This document shows, piece by piece, positions 26,117 to 33,478 of a stretch of 33,664 nt of DNA. Below the pieces are notes generated by a model, which saw only the letters and a program-made list of their open reading frames with translations, ran no database searches and was not told where the DNA came from. This DNA is from Alphaproteobacteria bacterium (GTDB lineage Bacteria; Pseudomonadota; Alphaproteobacteria; Rs-D84), in NCBI GenBank assembly GCA_017546265.1, contig JAFYXG010000017.1:1-33664 (forward strand), given 5' to 3'. The first letter of the stretch is position 1. Each line of letters begins with the position of its first letter. Position numbers and translations under genes: made by a program.

Positions 26117-27532
26117 ATGATGGATCCCTGGTTGCCAAAAGATTATAAATTTCCTAATGATGTGGAGATTCGAAATCTGATATTTGCTAATGATTCCTGG
26201 CAAATATATAAAACGGCAGATAATAAGAATTTGCTGGTCAGTCGTCAGCCTTTAGTTGACAAGTGGGTTGATCAGGGACTGTTAGAACCAAACGTTTTTT
26301 TCAAGTGTGACTTTGCTGGTGATAAATTCAGTTGTTTGCTATCTTCAGACCGTTTCTTTATGGCACCACTGAATTATAAACTCTTTGAGGTAAACAAGGT
26401 TTCTGCTCTCGCTTTTGCAAAAAGTTTAAAGGAAACTCGCAGAATTCTGAAAAATGTCCCACTAGATGATGCTATATATGTTGAACAATATGCTCGATTG
26501 TTACCTGTATCTGAACTAGCTGGCAGTTTTGTTGATGACAGTTTGCTACTTGGTACCTGGCTAACCGGTGGAGTTGCTGTTCCAACAACATCTATTCGCA
26601 GACTGAAAAGTTTGACAGTCAATTTCTCCAAGCAAGACCTTGAAGAAATTATTGATGAGGCCGGGATAGATCAAAAAATATTGGATGGTCAGGTTGATTC
26701 TGAAGCTGCATTCTTGGATGACAACTCGCCGAGAAAATCATCACCTGCTAAGCCTGGTAAATTCGAGCTGCCAGGTGCTACATACCTGGAACAATTCTTT
26801 CACGAGAATGTTATAGATATTGTTCAAAACCCTGAAAGATACGAATCCATGGGTATCGGGTTCCCATCGCCGATCATTTTATATGGCAAACCAGGTACCG
26901 GTAAAACATATACTGTTGAAAAATTGGCTGAGTTTCTGGATTGGCCTGTATACAGCATAAACTCTAGTAGTGTCGGTAGCCCATATATCCATCAGACTGG
27001 ACAGAAGATCGCAGAGGTATTCAACAAAGCATTTGAGACTGCACCATCAATAGTTATCATTGATGAAATGGAAGCATACCTTTCTAAACGTGAAGGCGCA
27101 CAAGATTTTAAGGTGGAGGAAGTTGGAGAGTTCTTGCGATTGATCCCTGAGGCACCAAAGAACAAGGTTCTAGTTGTCGGTATGACAAACTTATTGGACA
27201 GGATCGATCCGGCTATTTTAAGAACAGGTCGTTTTGATCATAAAATTGAAGTCAAAATGCCAACTGCTGAAGATATTCGTTCCATGCTATATACTGCTTT
27301 AGCCAAGTTGCCTAAGGAAGATAATTTGAACCTGGAGAAAGTAGTCGAGGCACTGACCGACAAACCACGTTCTGATGTGGCCTTTGTTACTAAGGAAGCT
27401 GCTCGATTGACTGCTTTCCGTGGCAAGGATAAGATATCACAACAGGAAATTGATGATGCTTTGCAAGCCAAAGCATTGGCATCAACAACAGAAAAACCCA
27501 AAAGACGTATAGGATTTAACAATGACAATTAA
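26117..27532 (+). CDS. AAA+ ATPase of the FtsH/Cdc48-like single-module type
   Basis: A 471-residue protein with one AAA+ module (about 218-450): Walker A GKPGTGKT (257-264), a possible pore-loop segment around GSPYIHQTG (287-295), Walker B IVIIDE (312-317), sensor-1 Asn358 in VVGMTN, and arginine fingers in LRTGRFD (Arg369 and Arg372). The 200-residue N-terminal domain is not one I recognise; it reads as a mixed alpha/beta adaptor-like domain (for example WQIYKTADNKNLLVSRQ). No protease or membrane segment is present. Located 4 nt after the Hsp70 stop and overlapping the next gene by 11 nt, it should be made together with both. A disaggregase or unfoldase role beside Hsp70, like ClpB with DnaK, is inferred. 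Confidence 0.88.
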   Translation: MMDPWLPKDYKFPNDVEIRNLIFANDSWQIYKTADNKNLLVSRQPLVDKWVDQGLLEPNVFFKCDFAGDKFSCLLSSDRFFMAPLNYKLFEVNKVSALAFAKSLKETRRILKNVPLDDAIYVEQYARLLPVSELAGSFVDDSLLLGTWLTGGVAVPTTSIRRLKSLTVNFSKQDLEEIIDEAGIDQKILDGQVDSEAAFLDDNSPRKSSPAKPGKFELPGATYLEQFFHENVIDIVQNPERYESMGIGFPSPIILYGKPGTGKTYTVEKLAEFLDWPVYSINSSSVGSPYIHQTGQKIAEVFNKAFETAPSIVIIDEMEAYLSKREGAQDFKVEEVGEFLRLIPEAPKNKVLVVGMTNLLDRIDPAILRTGRFDHKIEVKMPTAEDIRSMLYTALAKLPKEDNLNLEKVVEALTDKPRSDVAFVTKEAARLTAFRGKDKISQQEIDDALQAKALASTTEKPKRRIGFNNDN

Positions 27533-29270
27533 AGAAAATCCCTTTTATATTCTAGAAGCCTCCGTACATGACAACAAACAGAAAATCATGTCTTTGGCAG
27601 AAGAAAAGAGCCTTGAAATCGATGAGTCTGTTTGTGCTGAGGCACGTATTGCTTTAACAAATCCTAGAAGACGTCTTTCAGCTGAAATGTCTTGGTTCCC
27701 TGGTGTTGGCGAAAAAGCAACTAAGGCAATGCTCGGCAGAATAAAGTTCGGCTTGATGGAAAAGGAAGACATGAAGAATCTTCCACCATTGGTGGCTTTC
27801 AACCTGTCTGTTAATAGTTTGTCCTCCACTAAGTTATCTGACTCCAAGCTTGAACAGGAGCTTTTTGATATTGCGGTCCTGTATAGCAAAATCAACCCAA
27901 ATACTCTGTTGAATGCTATCAATGAAGATAGAGCTGTATCTGGCTTTCCAGAAATCACGGATACGTCTTCAATCCTAGAAGAACTAGAGATTATTCGCAC
28001 CCAGTCTATGCAAACAATCGAGGGCATTTTAAATAAACGCCCATTACAGGCACAAAACAAGATTATGCTTAGTATCTTAAATAAGGAACAAAAACATTCT
28101 GGTGCATTGGATCTGGTTCAAGACTACATTGAAAAGATTTATGCGATGTCTGTTCAAAAAGAAATGGGAGAGTTAAAATCTGGCCTAATGGACCATATTG
28201 AAAAGATCAAAACTACAGCGAAACGCAAAAATGTTACTGTTTCACAGGTTGGAACACTGGTAGATAAATTCCTGATCGACTTGACCGAATTCGACACAAT
28301 TATGCAGCCTATGCAAGTTAGCACTCAAAACCGTGGCTTGGAACATTCAGATAGTCGTGAGATAGCAAGAGAAACTAGATCCTTGGCTATTTATTTGAGT
28401 AACACCTTAGATGATTTAAGCCTTTCGGAAAAAATTGTCCGTGTAGGTAAAAAGCTATTTGCTGAAGTTGGTTCTGCTGACCAAGCATTTCAGGAGGACA
28501 TAGATACATTATTCCGCATTAAAGAAAATCAAAAAGAACATGATGCGAGTATCACATGCACGGTTCATAATTCATACTCTTGGGACAATCGTGCCTTATC
28601 TATTTCCCCTAAAGGGGTTACCTATGGTAATACTAAAATAAAGTTGGAAGATATTACCTGGATTCGTTATGGGACGACCATTAAGTTAAACACCTGGACA
28701 ACTGATGTAGACACGTATGTGGGTTTGGGTGATGACGAGAACGTCCTTAGAATTACCTGGTTAACAGAGAAGGACTTCAAAACATTCACAACATGTCTAT
28801 GGAAAGCAGTTGGCCCACGTATTATCATGAACATGGTTGATCAGTTGGCTCTGGGCAATTCGCTTTATGGCATTATTTATGACAATAAGGTAAAGCTGGC
28901 GAAACAAGACGATTGGGGTCCTACGGAAATAAAGTTCTTTAAGCTTTCAGATATTAGAGTTGGGGTTGCAGCTGGCCATATGATTATAAGCGCAAAAAGC
29001 GATCCAAAGTTCAAAGTTGACCTGTCTTTCCAGGATGCTGACAACGTTCAAGCATTGTATCTGCTGCTTGACGTATTTCTTTCTCGTGGTGGCAACAGTA
29101 TCAGTAAGGCTTTTGATGTGACTCCACAGGATGCTAAGAAACGCAAACAAGTTGATTTCAGCACTCCGATCGAATTAGAAAGCTATATGTTTATATGGAA
29201 TTGGATTAAGGCAATATTCTGGTCAGTATTCATTGGTGGCATACTTCTACTTGCTATGTTCGCAGATTAA
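27522..29270 (+). CDS. J-like co-chaperone with tandem PH/GRAM-like segments and a C-terminal membrane anchor
   Basis: A 582-residue protein. The N-terminus (6-56) has the shape of a J domain: NPFYILEAS, a helix with AEEKSLEID, and a closing ARIALTNPRRRLSAEM, matching the end of J domains where residues read like LTNPxxR. The diagnostic HPD is absent; the equivalent position reads LEID. A long helical middle follows (about 60-340), then two beta-rich segments each resembling PH/GRAM folds (about 345-430, and about 445-540), and a C-terminal membrane helix (about 556-578). Its start overlaps the AAA+ gene by 11 nt. I infer that it recruits Hsp70 to a membrane or to a lipid-associated target; the missing HPD leaves stimulation of Hsp70 ATPase open. 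Confidence 0.72.
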   Translation: MTIKENPFYILEASVHDNKQKIMSLAEEKSLEIDESVCAEARIALTNPRRRLSAEMSWFPGVGEKATKAMLGRIKFGLMEKEDMKNLPPLVAFNLSVNSLSSTKLSDSKLEQELFDIAVLYSKINPNTLLNAINEDRAVSGFPEITDTSSILEELEIIRTQSMQTIEGILNKRPLQAQNKIMLSILNKEQKHSGALDLVQDYIEKIYAMSVQKEMGELKSGLMDHIEKIKTTAKRKNVTVSQVGTLVDKFLIDLTEFDTIMQPMQVSTQNRGLEHSDSREIARETRSLAIYLSNTLDDLSLSEKIVRVGKKLFAEVGSADQAFQEDIDTLFRIKENQKEHDASITCTVHNSYSWDNRALSISPKGVTYGNTKIKLEDITWIRYGTTIKLNTWTTDVDTYVGLGDDENVLRITWLTEKDFKTFTTCLWKAVGPRIIMNMVDQLALGNSLYGIIYDNKVKLAKQDDWGPTEIKFFKLSDIRVGVAAGHMIISAKSDPKFKVDLSFQDADNVQALYLLLDVFLSRGGNSISKAFDVTPQDAKKRKQVDFSTPIELESYMFIWNWIKAIFWSVFIGGILLLAMFAD

Positions 29271-29283
29271 AAAAGGATGAAGA

Positions 29284-29568
29284 ATGAATAAAAATACTTG
29301 GTATACTATTTGTATTATTATGCTAGGATTGGCAGTTCTGCCGATTATGCCCTATGGGTATTACATGCTTTTACGTGTTGTTATATGTGGAGTTTGCTTA
29401 TGGCAAATAATTTCTGAATACAACAAAAAGGCTACATTGCCTGTTGGTTTATGTTTAATAGCATTGTTATACAACCCAATATTCAGCATCAGTTTAACAC
29501 GACCAGTGTGGACCATTTTTAATGTAGCAACTCTGGTATATTTTCTTTCTGTTATGAAAAAGGATTAA
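29284..29568 (+). CDS. Small multi-spanning membrane protein
   Basis: A 94-residue, very hydrophobic protein with three or four helices (about 5-24, 26-43, 51-68 and 72-89). The segments YGYYMLLRVVICG and LLYNPIFSISLTRPVW resemble a widespread class of small uncharacterised membrane proteins with a YYxLLRxVxCG and NPixxixLxR pattern; I recall this from memory and cannot name a function. AAGGATGAAG stands before the ATG at 29284. It is embedded in the operon, between the J-like protein and the membrane CpXC protein. Confidence 0.72.
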   Translation: MNKNTWYTICIIMLGLAVLPIMPYGYYMLLRVVICGVCLWQIISEYNKKATLPVGLCLIALLYNPIFSISLTRPVWTIFNVATLVYFLSVMKKD

Positions 29569-29569
29569 A

Positions 29570-30208
29570 ATGTCTTGTCAAGTTCATGTATTTGTTGTTT
29601 GTGAAAACTGTGGCCATAAGCATGAGGCCATTCTAGACAGTCGAATAAACGGGTCTGTCATGGAGGACACACAAAAGATTGGAACAGATACATTGAACAT
29701 GGTTACCTGTCCGAATTGTGGGTTTGAATCCCGTGCAAAGTTTCCTGTTCTATACGAGAACTTTTATACAAAAACAGTCGTTTGGTATCGCCCCTGCAAA
29801 GGCACAGATGATTTCTTTGAAATGGTCGAGGACTTCTACATTAACAACAGAGCTGAAGCATATAAAAAGAATCTCCTGCATATCAAAACGTGGAAGAAAT
29901 TTAAGGAAATATTTTCTAAAGACATTTTGAAGAATTCTATGGATATGGCATTTGACACCTCTTCAGGTGAAGAAATGGGAAAAGAGCTATCAAAACGACG
30001 GATGGCAAGTTTACTACTAGAACTTGGAACTGCAAAGCTGTTGAAAGAACATACAAATCTTCTGCTAGACGTACCAGAATTTACCCTGCAGGAATCATCT
30101 TGTATTTATACAGGTCATTCGGAAACGCCTGAGTCAGCACAAGTACTTAAATTTGTAGCGGTAATTGTTTTAATTCTATTTGCAATCGTTATCCTTGCTG
30201 CATTATAA
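29570..30208 (+). CDS. CpXC-domain zinc-ribbon protein with C-terminal membrane helix
   Basis: A 212-residue protein with C11-x2-C14 (CENCG) and C47-P-N-C50-G, the same four positions as in the protein at 22727-23155. The match continues through VTCPxCG, a strand pair, and VVWYRPC. The middle (about 80-185) is helical and charged, and the last 25 residues form a membrane helix (VAVIVLILFAIVILAAL). It follows the small membrane protein by 1 nt, so it is the last gene of the Hsp70 operon. With the J-like protein and the small protein, three of the operon's products are membrane-associated. The function of the CpXC module is unknown; metal-dependent protein binding is a guess. Confidence 0.8.
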   Translation: MSCQVHVFVVCENCGHKHEAILDSRINGSVMEDTQKIGTDTLNMVTCPNCGFESRAKFPVLYENFYTKTVVWYRPCKGTDDFFEMVEDFYINNRAEAYKKNLLHIKTWKKFKEIFSKDILKNSMDMAFDTSSGEEMGKELSKRRMASLLLELGTAKLLKEHTNLLLDVPEFTLQESSCIYTGHSETPESAQVLKFVAVIVLILFAIVILAAL

Positions 30209-30229
30209 TTACCTGCAACAAGTAAATTA

Positions 30230-30258
30230 TTGATTTTTTCATTAAATTGTGATATAAT
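30230..30258 (+). promoter_or_regulatory. Promoter immediately upstream of two tandem terminators
   Basis: TTGATT (30230-30235) and TATAAT (30253-30258) are spaced by 17 bp. Transcription from here would begin near 30265 and reach the first terminator after about 30 nt. A small stem, CTTG-TTAT-CAAG (30260-30271), lies at the predicted start. Confidence 0.65.
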
Positions 30259-30273
30259 ACTTGTTATCAAGCG

Positions 30274-30297
30274 GACGGTTTTAAGCCGTCTTTTTTT
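30274..30297 (+). terminator. First of two tandem intrinsic terminators
   Basis: GACGGTT pairs with AGCCGTC (one G-T pair) and is followed by seven T residues. It can end the Hsp70 operon as well as any transcript from the promoter at 30230-30258. Confidence 0.85.
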
Positions 30298-30301
30298 ATT
30301 C

Positions 30302-30329
30302 AGCCCTGGCACTGTGCTGGGGCTTTTTT
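30302..30329 (+). terminator. Second of two tandem intrinsic terminators
   Basis: AGCCCTGGC pairs with GCTGGGGCT (two G-T pairs) over ACTGT and is followed by six T residues. It stands 17 nt before the methyltransferase start codon. Confidence 0.85.
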
Positions 30330-30345
30330 CTTTGTAGGAGATGTG

Positions 30346-31152
30346 ATGCAAAAACAATGTGCAAAATTGCTGCGTGCCAAACTGGCCAGGAACGATGAGT
30401 TCTATACCCAATATGCTGATGTTGAATCTGAGTGCGACCATTATCGGTCGCATTTTTTGAATAAGTGCATTTACTGTAATTGTGATACAGCTGACAGTGC
30501 CTTTGTTAAATACTTTACCAAACTAAAGTCCCAGGGGCTGATCAGGGATGTGTGGTTTAGCGGCGGTCTGGGTGGCACCGACTTTCGTAGTCCCCAGGCC
30601 ATTGAGTTGCTACAACGGGCGGACGTGGTTGTTACCAATCCGCCTTTTTCTTTGTTTCGGGATTTTATGGATTTACTGATTGAATATCAAAAGCCGTTCC
30701 TGGTCATTGGCAACAAAAATGCTATTGCCCAGCGCAAAGTGTTTGATTTGGTGAAAAGGAATAAAATCTGGCCTGGCGTTCGGAGATGGGCCGGTGGTAT
30801 GCGGTTCATTGTTCCTGATGATGCTGATACCAAAGAAGTGCCGGCAATATGGCTTACCAATTTGCCGCATTCCCACAGACCATTGCCAATCCCATTGTCG
30901 GTATCTTACAATCCGAAACTGTTTCCTAATTACGACAATGCTGATGCAATAAATGTAAATCGCACAGCGGATATTCCGTTTGATTATGATGGGATTATGG
31001 GTGTGCCAATCAGCTTTATTGAACGTTATAATCCGGCACAATTCGAGATTCTGGGATTGGATAAGGACTTCACTTCCGATACTGCTGCATGTTCTGTGCT
31101 TGGTCAACGGATTTATACCAGAGTGTTCATCAGAAAAAGACTTGCCAATTAA
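30346..31152 (+). CDS. EcoRI-type adenine-specific DNA methyltransferase, shortened form
   Basis: A 268-residue N6-adenine methyltransferase of the M.EcoRI family: RNDEFYTQYADVE near the start, YCNCD (about 41-45), the catalytic NPPF motif (98-101) followed by SLFRDFMDLLIEY, then VIGNKNAIAQ, the WFTNL-like IWLTNLP, YDNADAINV, IPFDYDGIMGVPISF and QFEILG. All match family landmarks. Compared with full-length members as I remember them (about 300-370 residues), 40 or more residues are missing between the CNCD region and the NPPF motif. AGGAG precedes ATG 30346 (a GTG stands one codon earlier). No restriction endonuclease gene is adjacent, so it may be a solitary, phage-type protective methylase. 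Confidence 0.82.
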   Translation: MQKQCAKLLRAKLARNDEFYTQYADVESECDHYRSHFLNKCIYCNCDTADSAFVKYFTKLKSQGLIRDVWFSGGLGGTDFRSPQAIELLQRADVVVTNPPFSLFRDFMDLLIEYQKPFLVIGNKNAIAQRKVFDLVKRNKIWPGVRRWAGGMRFIVPDDADTKEVPAIWLTNLPHSHRPLPIPLSVSYNPKLFPNYDNADAINVNRTADIPFDYDGIMGVPISFIERYNPAQFEILGLDKDFTSDTAACSVLGQRIYTRVFIRKRLAN

Positions 31153-31176
31153 ACATGATTGTTTCATACTGTCAAC

Positions 31177-32202
31177 ATGTTTAAGCGTATCAGGATTTTA
31201 TTCTTGTCCGTTATCGCAGTCTTGAGTCTGTCGTGTTCCTGTTATGCGTTTGAAATTTCCGACCTGTCTAACTACAGTGCAATTGCCGTTAAGACTATGA
31301 AAAAAACGGACACTATTCGTCCCGATAAAAAGCATACATTGGAAATTACTGGCACCAAAGGTTTGGAATCTGTTCTGGGAAAAGAGAAAAAGTCGTTTGA
31401 AACGCTGTATGTTTACATTGGCAAAAAGACCATCAAGGAATACAGTTCCGCCAAATGGTATTACTATTATCAAAAATCTTGGAATGGCCGTGGTCGTGGC
31501 AAATTGCATTACAAGCGCAATGACGTAATGAAGTCCGCCGCTGTAGGTGATATGTTGGTTGTTGCACGCAAACCCAATGATGAATTGTTGATGCTGGTTA
31601 TTAAGGACGGTAATGATGCCAAGGATGCTGTGCTGGCTCATGTCGGCATGCAACCTGACAAGCCTGCGGAAGAGCCATCATTCTGGTCAAAGCTATGGGG
31701 GGCGGCTGAAACAAAGACCGAAGAATATGATGTTGAACCAGCTGCTTTGCCAATTCCACCTGTTTCTGAAAAGTCTTGGGTGCGTATCTATTTTACCCCT
31801 GGAACTGACTGCGAAGATAGCATTGTAAATGAGATAGAAAAAGCCAAGAAAATGAATATTGCGGTTTATTCTATTACCAATCGCAAAATAGTTGATGCCA
31901 TCCTTGCTGCGCACAAACGTGGTGCAAAGGTTCGTGTTATAACTGACAGAACAATGGCTGGAAATAAATATTCGTTAGATGAGGAAATGGCTGCTGCTGG
32001 CATTCCAGTTGTAATTCATAAAAAGCATAAAATTATGCACAACAAGTACGCCATATTTGATGGCAAAACTGTTGTCACGGGTTCATATAATTGGACAGCA
32101 TCTGCCACAAAAAGCAATGCTGAAAACTGTACATTCTTTGAACAGCCCAACAAAGAATATTCTATTAACTTTAACGAACTGTGGGACTCGTATACAAAAT
32201 AA
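31177..32202 (+). CDS. Secreted phospholipase D-family nuclease-like protein
   Basis: A 341-residue exported protein. The signal peptide is about residues 1-25 (MFKRIRILFLSVIAVLSLS, then CSCYA). The C-terminal half (about 200-341) is a single PLD domain with the HKD motif: His288, Lys290 and Asp295 in HNKYAIFDG, preceded by KIMHN and followed by GSYNWT. One HKD per chain is typical of Nuc-type nucleases that act as dimers. The N-terminal domain (about 40-150; for example KLHYKRNDVMKSAAVGDMLVVARK) is unassigned; it has a faint likeness to effector domains of some restriction enzymes, which I would not rely on. The ATG at 31177 is preferred because of the signal peptide; no clear ribosome binding site is seen. 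Confidence 0.82.
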   Translation: MFKRIRILFLSVIAVLSLSCSCYAFEISDLSNYSAIAVKTMKKTDTIRPDKKHTLEITGTKGLESVLGKEKKSFETLYVYIGKKTIKEYSSAKWYYYYQKSWNGRGRGKLHYKRNDVMKSAAVGDMLVVARKPNDELLMLVIKDGNDAKDAVLAHVGMQPDKPAEEPSFWSKLWGAAETKTEEYDVEPAALPIPPVSEKSWVRIYFTPGTDCEDSIVNEIEKAKKMNIAVYSITNRKIVDAILAAHKRGAKVRVITDRTMAGNKYSLDEEMAAAGIPVVIHKKHKIMHNKYAIFDGKTVVTGSYNWTASATKSNAENCTFFEQPNKEYSINFNELWDSYTK

Positions 32203-32221
32203 AACTAAAAGGATTTATATC

Positions 32222-33475
32222 ATGGAAGGTGTTGTTGTTATAATTTTATTACTATTTGTTGCCTTTTTAATTGTAATTTCTAATGCTGGTGAAAAAACAA
32301 AAGCAGAGCCTACTTTAGAAAACTCACTACGTGGCAATCCTATGGCCAGACTAAGTGATGCGCTAAGCCCCATGTTTGCACCTAATCCCTTTGACAAAGT
32401 TGATTGGGGAAATGTTTCTTTGGCAGAAATCAAAAGAATTGTAGAATCTGGTGCTGATGTCAATATAAGGGGCAAAATGCTTAAAACATATCCAAATGGA
32501 GGAGTAGCCATTGGTTTGTCAAACTCCCCCTTAGATTTTGCCTCAACTGCTGAAATCGCAGAATATCTAATCGAGCAAGGTGCTGATGTTAATTCAGAAG
32601 ATAATGGCTCACATACTACTCCTCTACATTACTCTTCAAGTCCTGAAGTTGTTGATGTATTATTAAGGCATGGGGCTGACATAAATCACAAAAACAAGGA
32701 CGGAGAGACTCCATTGATCTCTGCCCTTACATCCAGTAGATTTGATGTGGCAGAACATTTGGTAGAACGGGGTGCAGATATAAATGTGATAGAAAAAAAG
32801 ACGGGAAAAACACCCTTGTGCTTTTTTGTTTCTGTTGAGTTTAATGAAAAGTTATTAAAAATGGGTGCTAATCCAAATGTTGTAGTTGAGGAAAAGCATG
32901 GAAAGTACACCCCACTACATTATGCAGCGATTTATGGTTACACTGATCATGCTCAACTACTAATAGACTATGGTGCAGACGTAAACAGCCTTGCCGCAGG
33001 TAAAGCACCTTTATGTAGTGCGCAGAGTCCCGAGATGGTTAACTTTTTACTAGATAATGGTGCGGATATAGAAATTAAGGATGACAAACAAGAAACGCCC
33101 CTCTTTTATGCTGTTTTTGGAGATGTAGATGTTGTTCAGGCTTTAGTTAAGAGAGGTGCTAACATACATGCCTTGGATAAGTCAGGTAATACGATTTTGC
33201 ATTATCAGTCAGATCCAAAGATTACAACTTATTTGCTTATGCATGGTCTTGATCCCAATGCACGGAATAACATAAATGAAACACCATTACACAACGCTGT
33301 AATTGACAGTAATCTTGATGAAGAAAATTTAAGAGATAGTGCATTGGAAACAATTAGGGTTCTATTAGAATACGGAGCCAATGTATCGATTAAAAACGAT
33401 TTTGGTGAAACACCTATTGATGTTGCAAATTCGGAAGATATAGAACTAATCGAGTTATTAAAAAGCCATCTGTAG
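32222..33475 (+). CDS. Membrane-anchored ankyrin-repeat protein
   Basis: A 417-residue protein with an N-terminal membrane helix (about 2-20, VVVIILLLFVAFLIVIS), a short linker, and then about nine or ten ankyrin repeats filling residues 60-417. The repeats show the usual TPLHYA, LLxxGAD and VN/IN pattern, for example in HTTPLHYSSSPEVVDVLLRHG and YTPLHYAAIYGYTDHAQLL. The AAAGGA site lies about 7 nt before ATG 32222. Ankyrin repeats mediate protein-protein contact; the orientation of the helix would place them in the cytoplasm or periplasm. It follows the PLD gene by 19 nt and is probably co-transcribed with it. An immunity or partner role is possible but not shown. Confidence 0.88.
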   Translation: MEGVVVIILLLFVAFLIVISNAGEKTKAEPTLENSLRGNPMARLSDALSPMFAPNPFDKVDWGNVSLAEIKRIVESGADVNIRGKMLKTYPNGGVAIGLSNSPLDFASTAEIAEYLIEQGADVNSEDNGSHTTPLHYSSSPEVVDVLLRHGADINHKNKDGETPLISALTSSRFDVAEHLVERGADINVIEKKTGKTPLCFFVSVEFNEKLLKMGANPNVVVEEKHGKYTPLHYAAIYGYTDHAQLLIDYGADVNSLAAGKAPLCSAQSPEMVNFLLDNGADIEIKDDKQETPLFYAVFGDVDVVQALVKRGANIHALDKSGNTILHYQSDPKITTYLLMHGLDPNARNNINETPLHNAVIDSNLDEENLRDSALETIRVLLEYGANVSIKNDFGETPIDVANSEDIELIELLKSHL

Positions 33476-33478
33476 TTT

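Noticed and set aside
30346-32202. A complete restriction-modification system formed by the methylase and the PLD-type nuclease
   Set aside because: The nuclease has a signal peptide and would be exported, so it is unlikely to act as the cognate cytoplasmic restriction enzyme.
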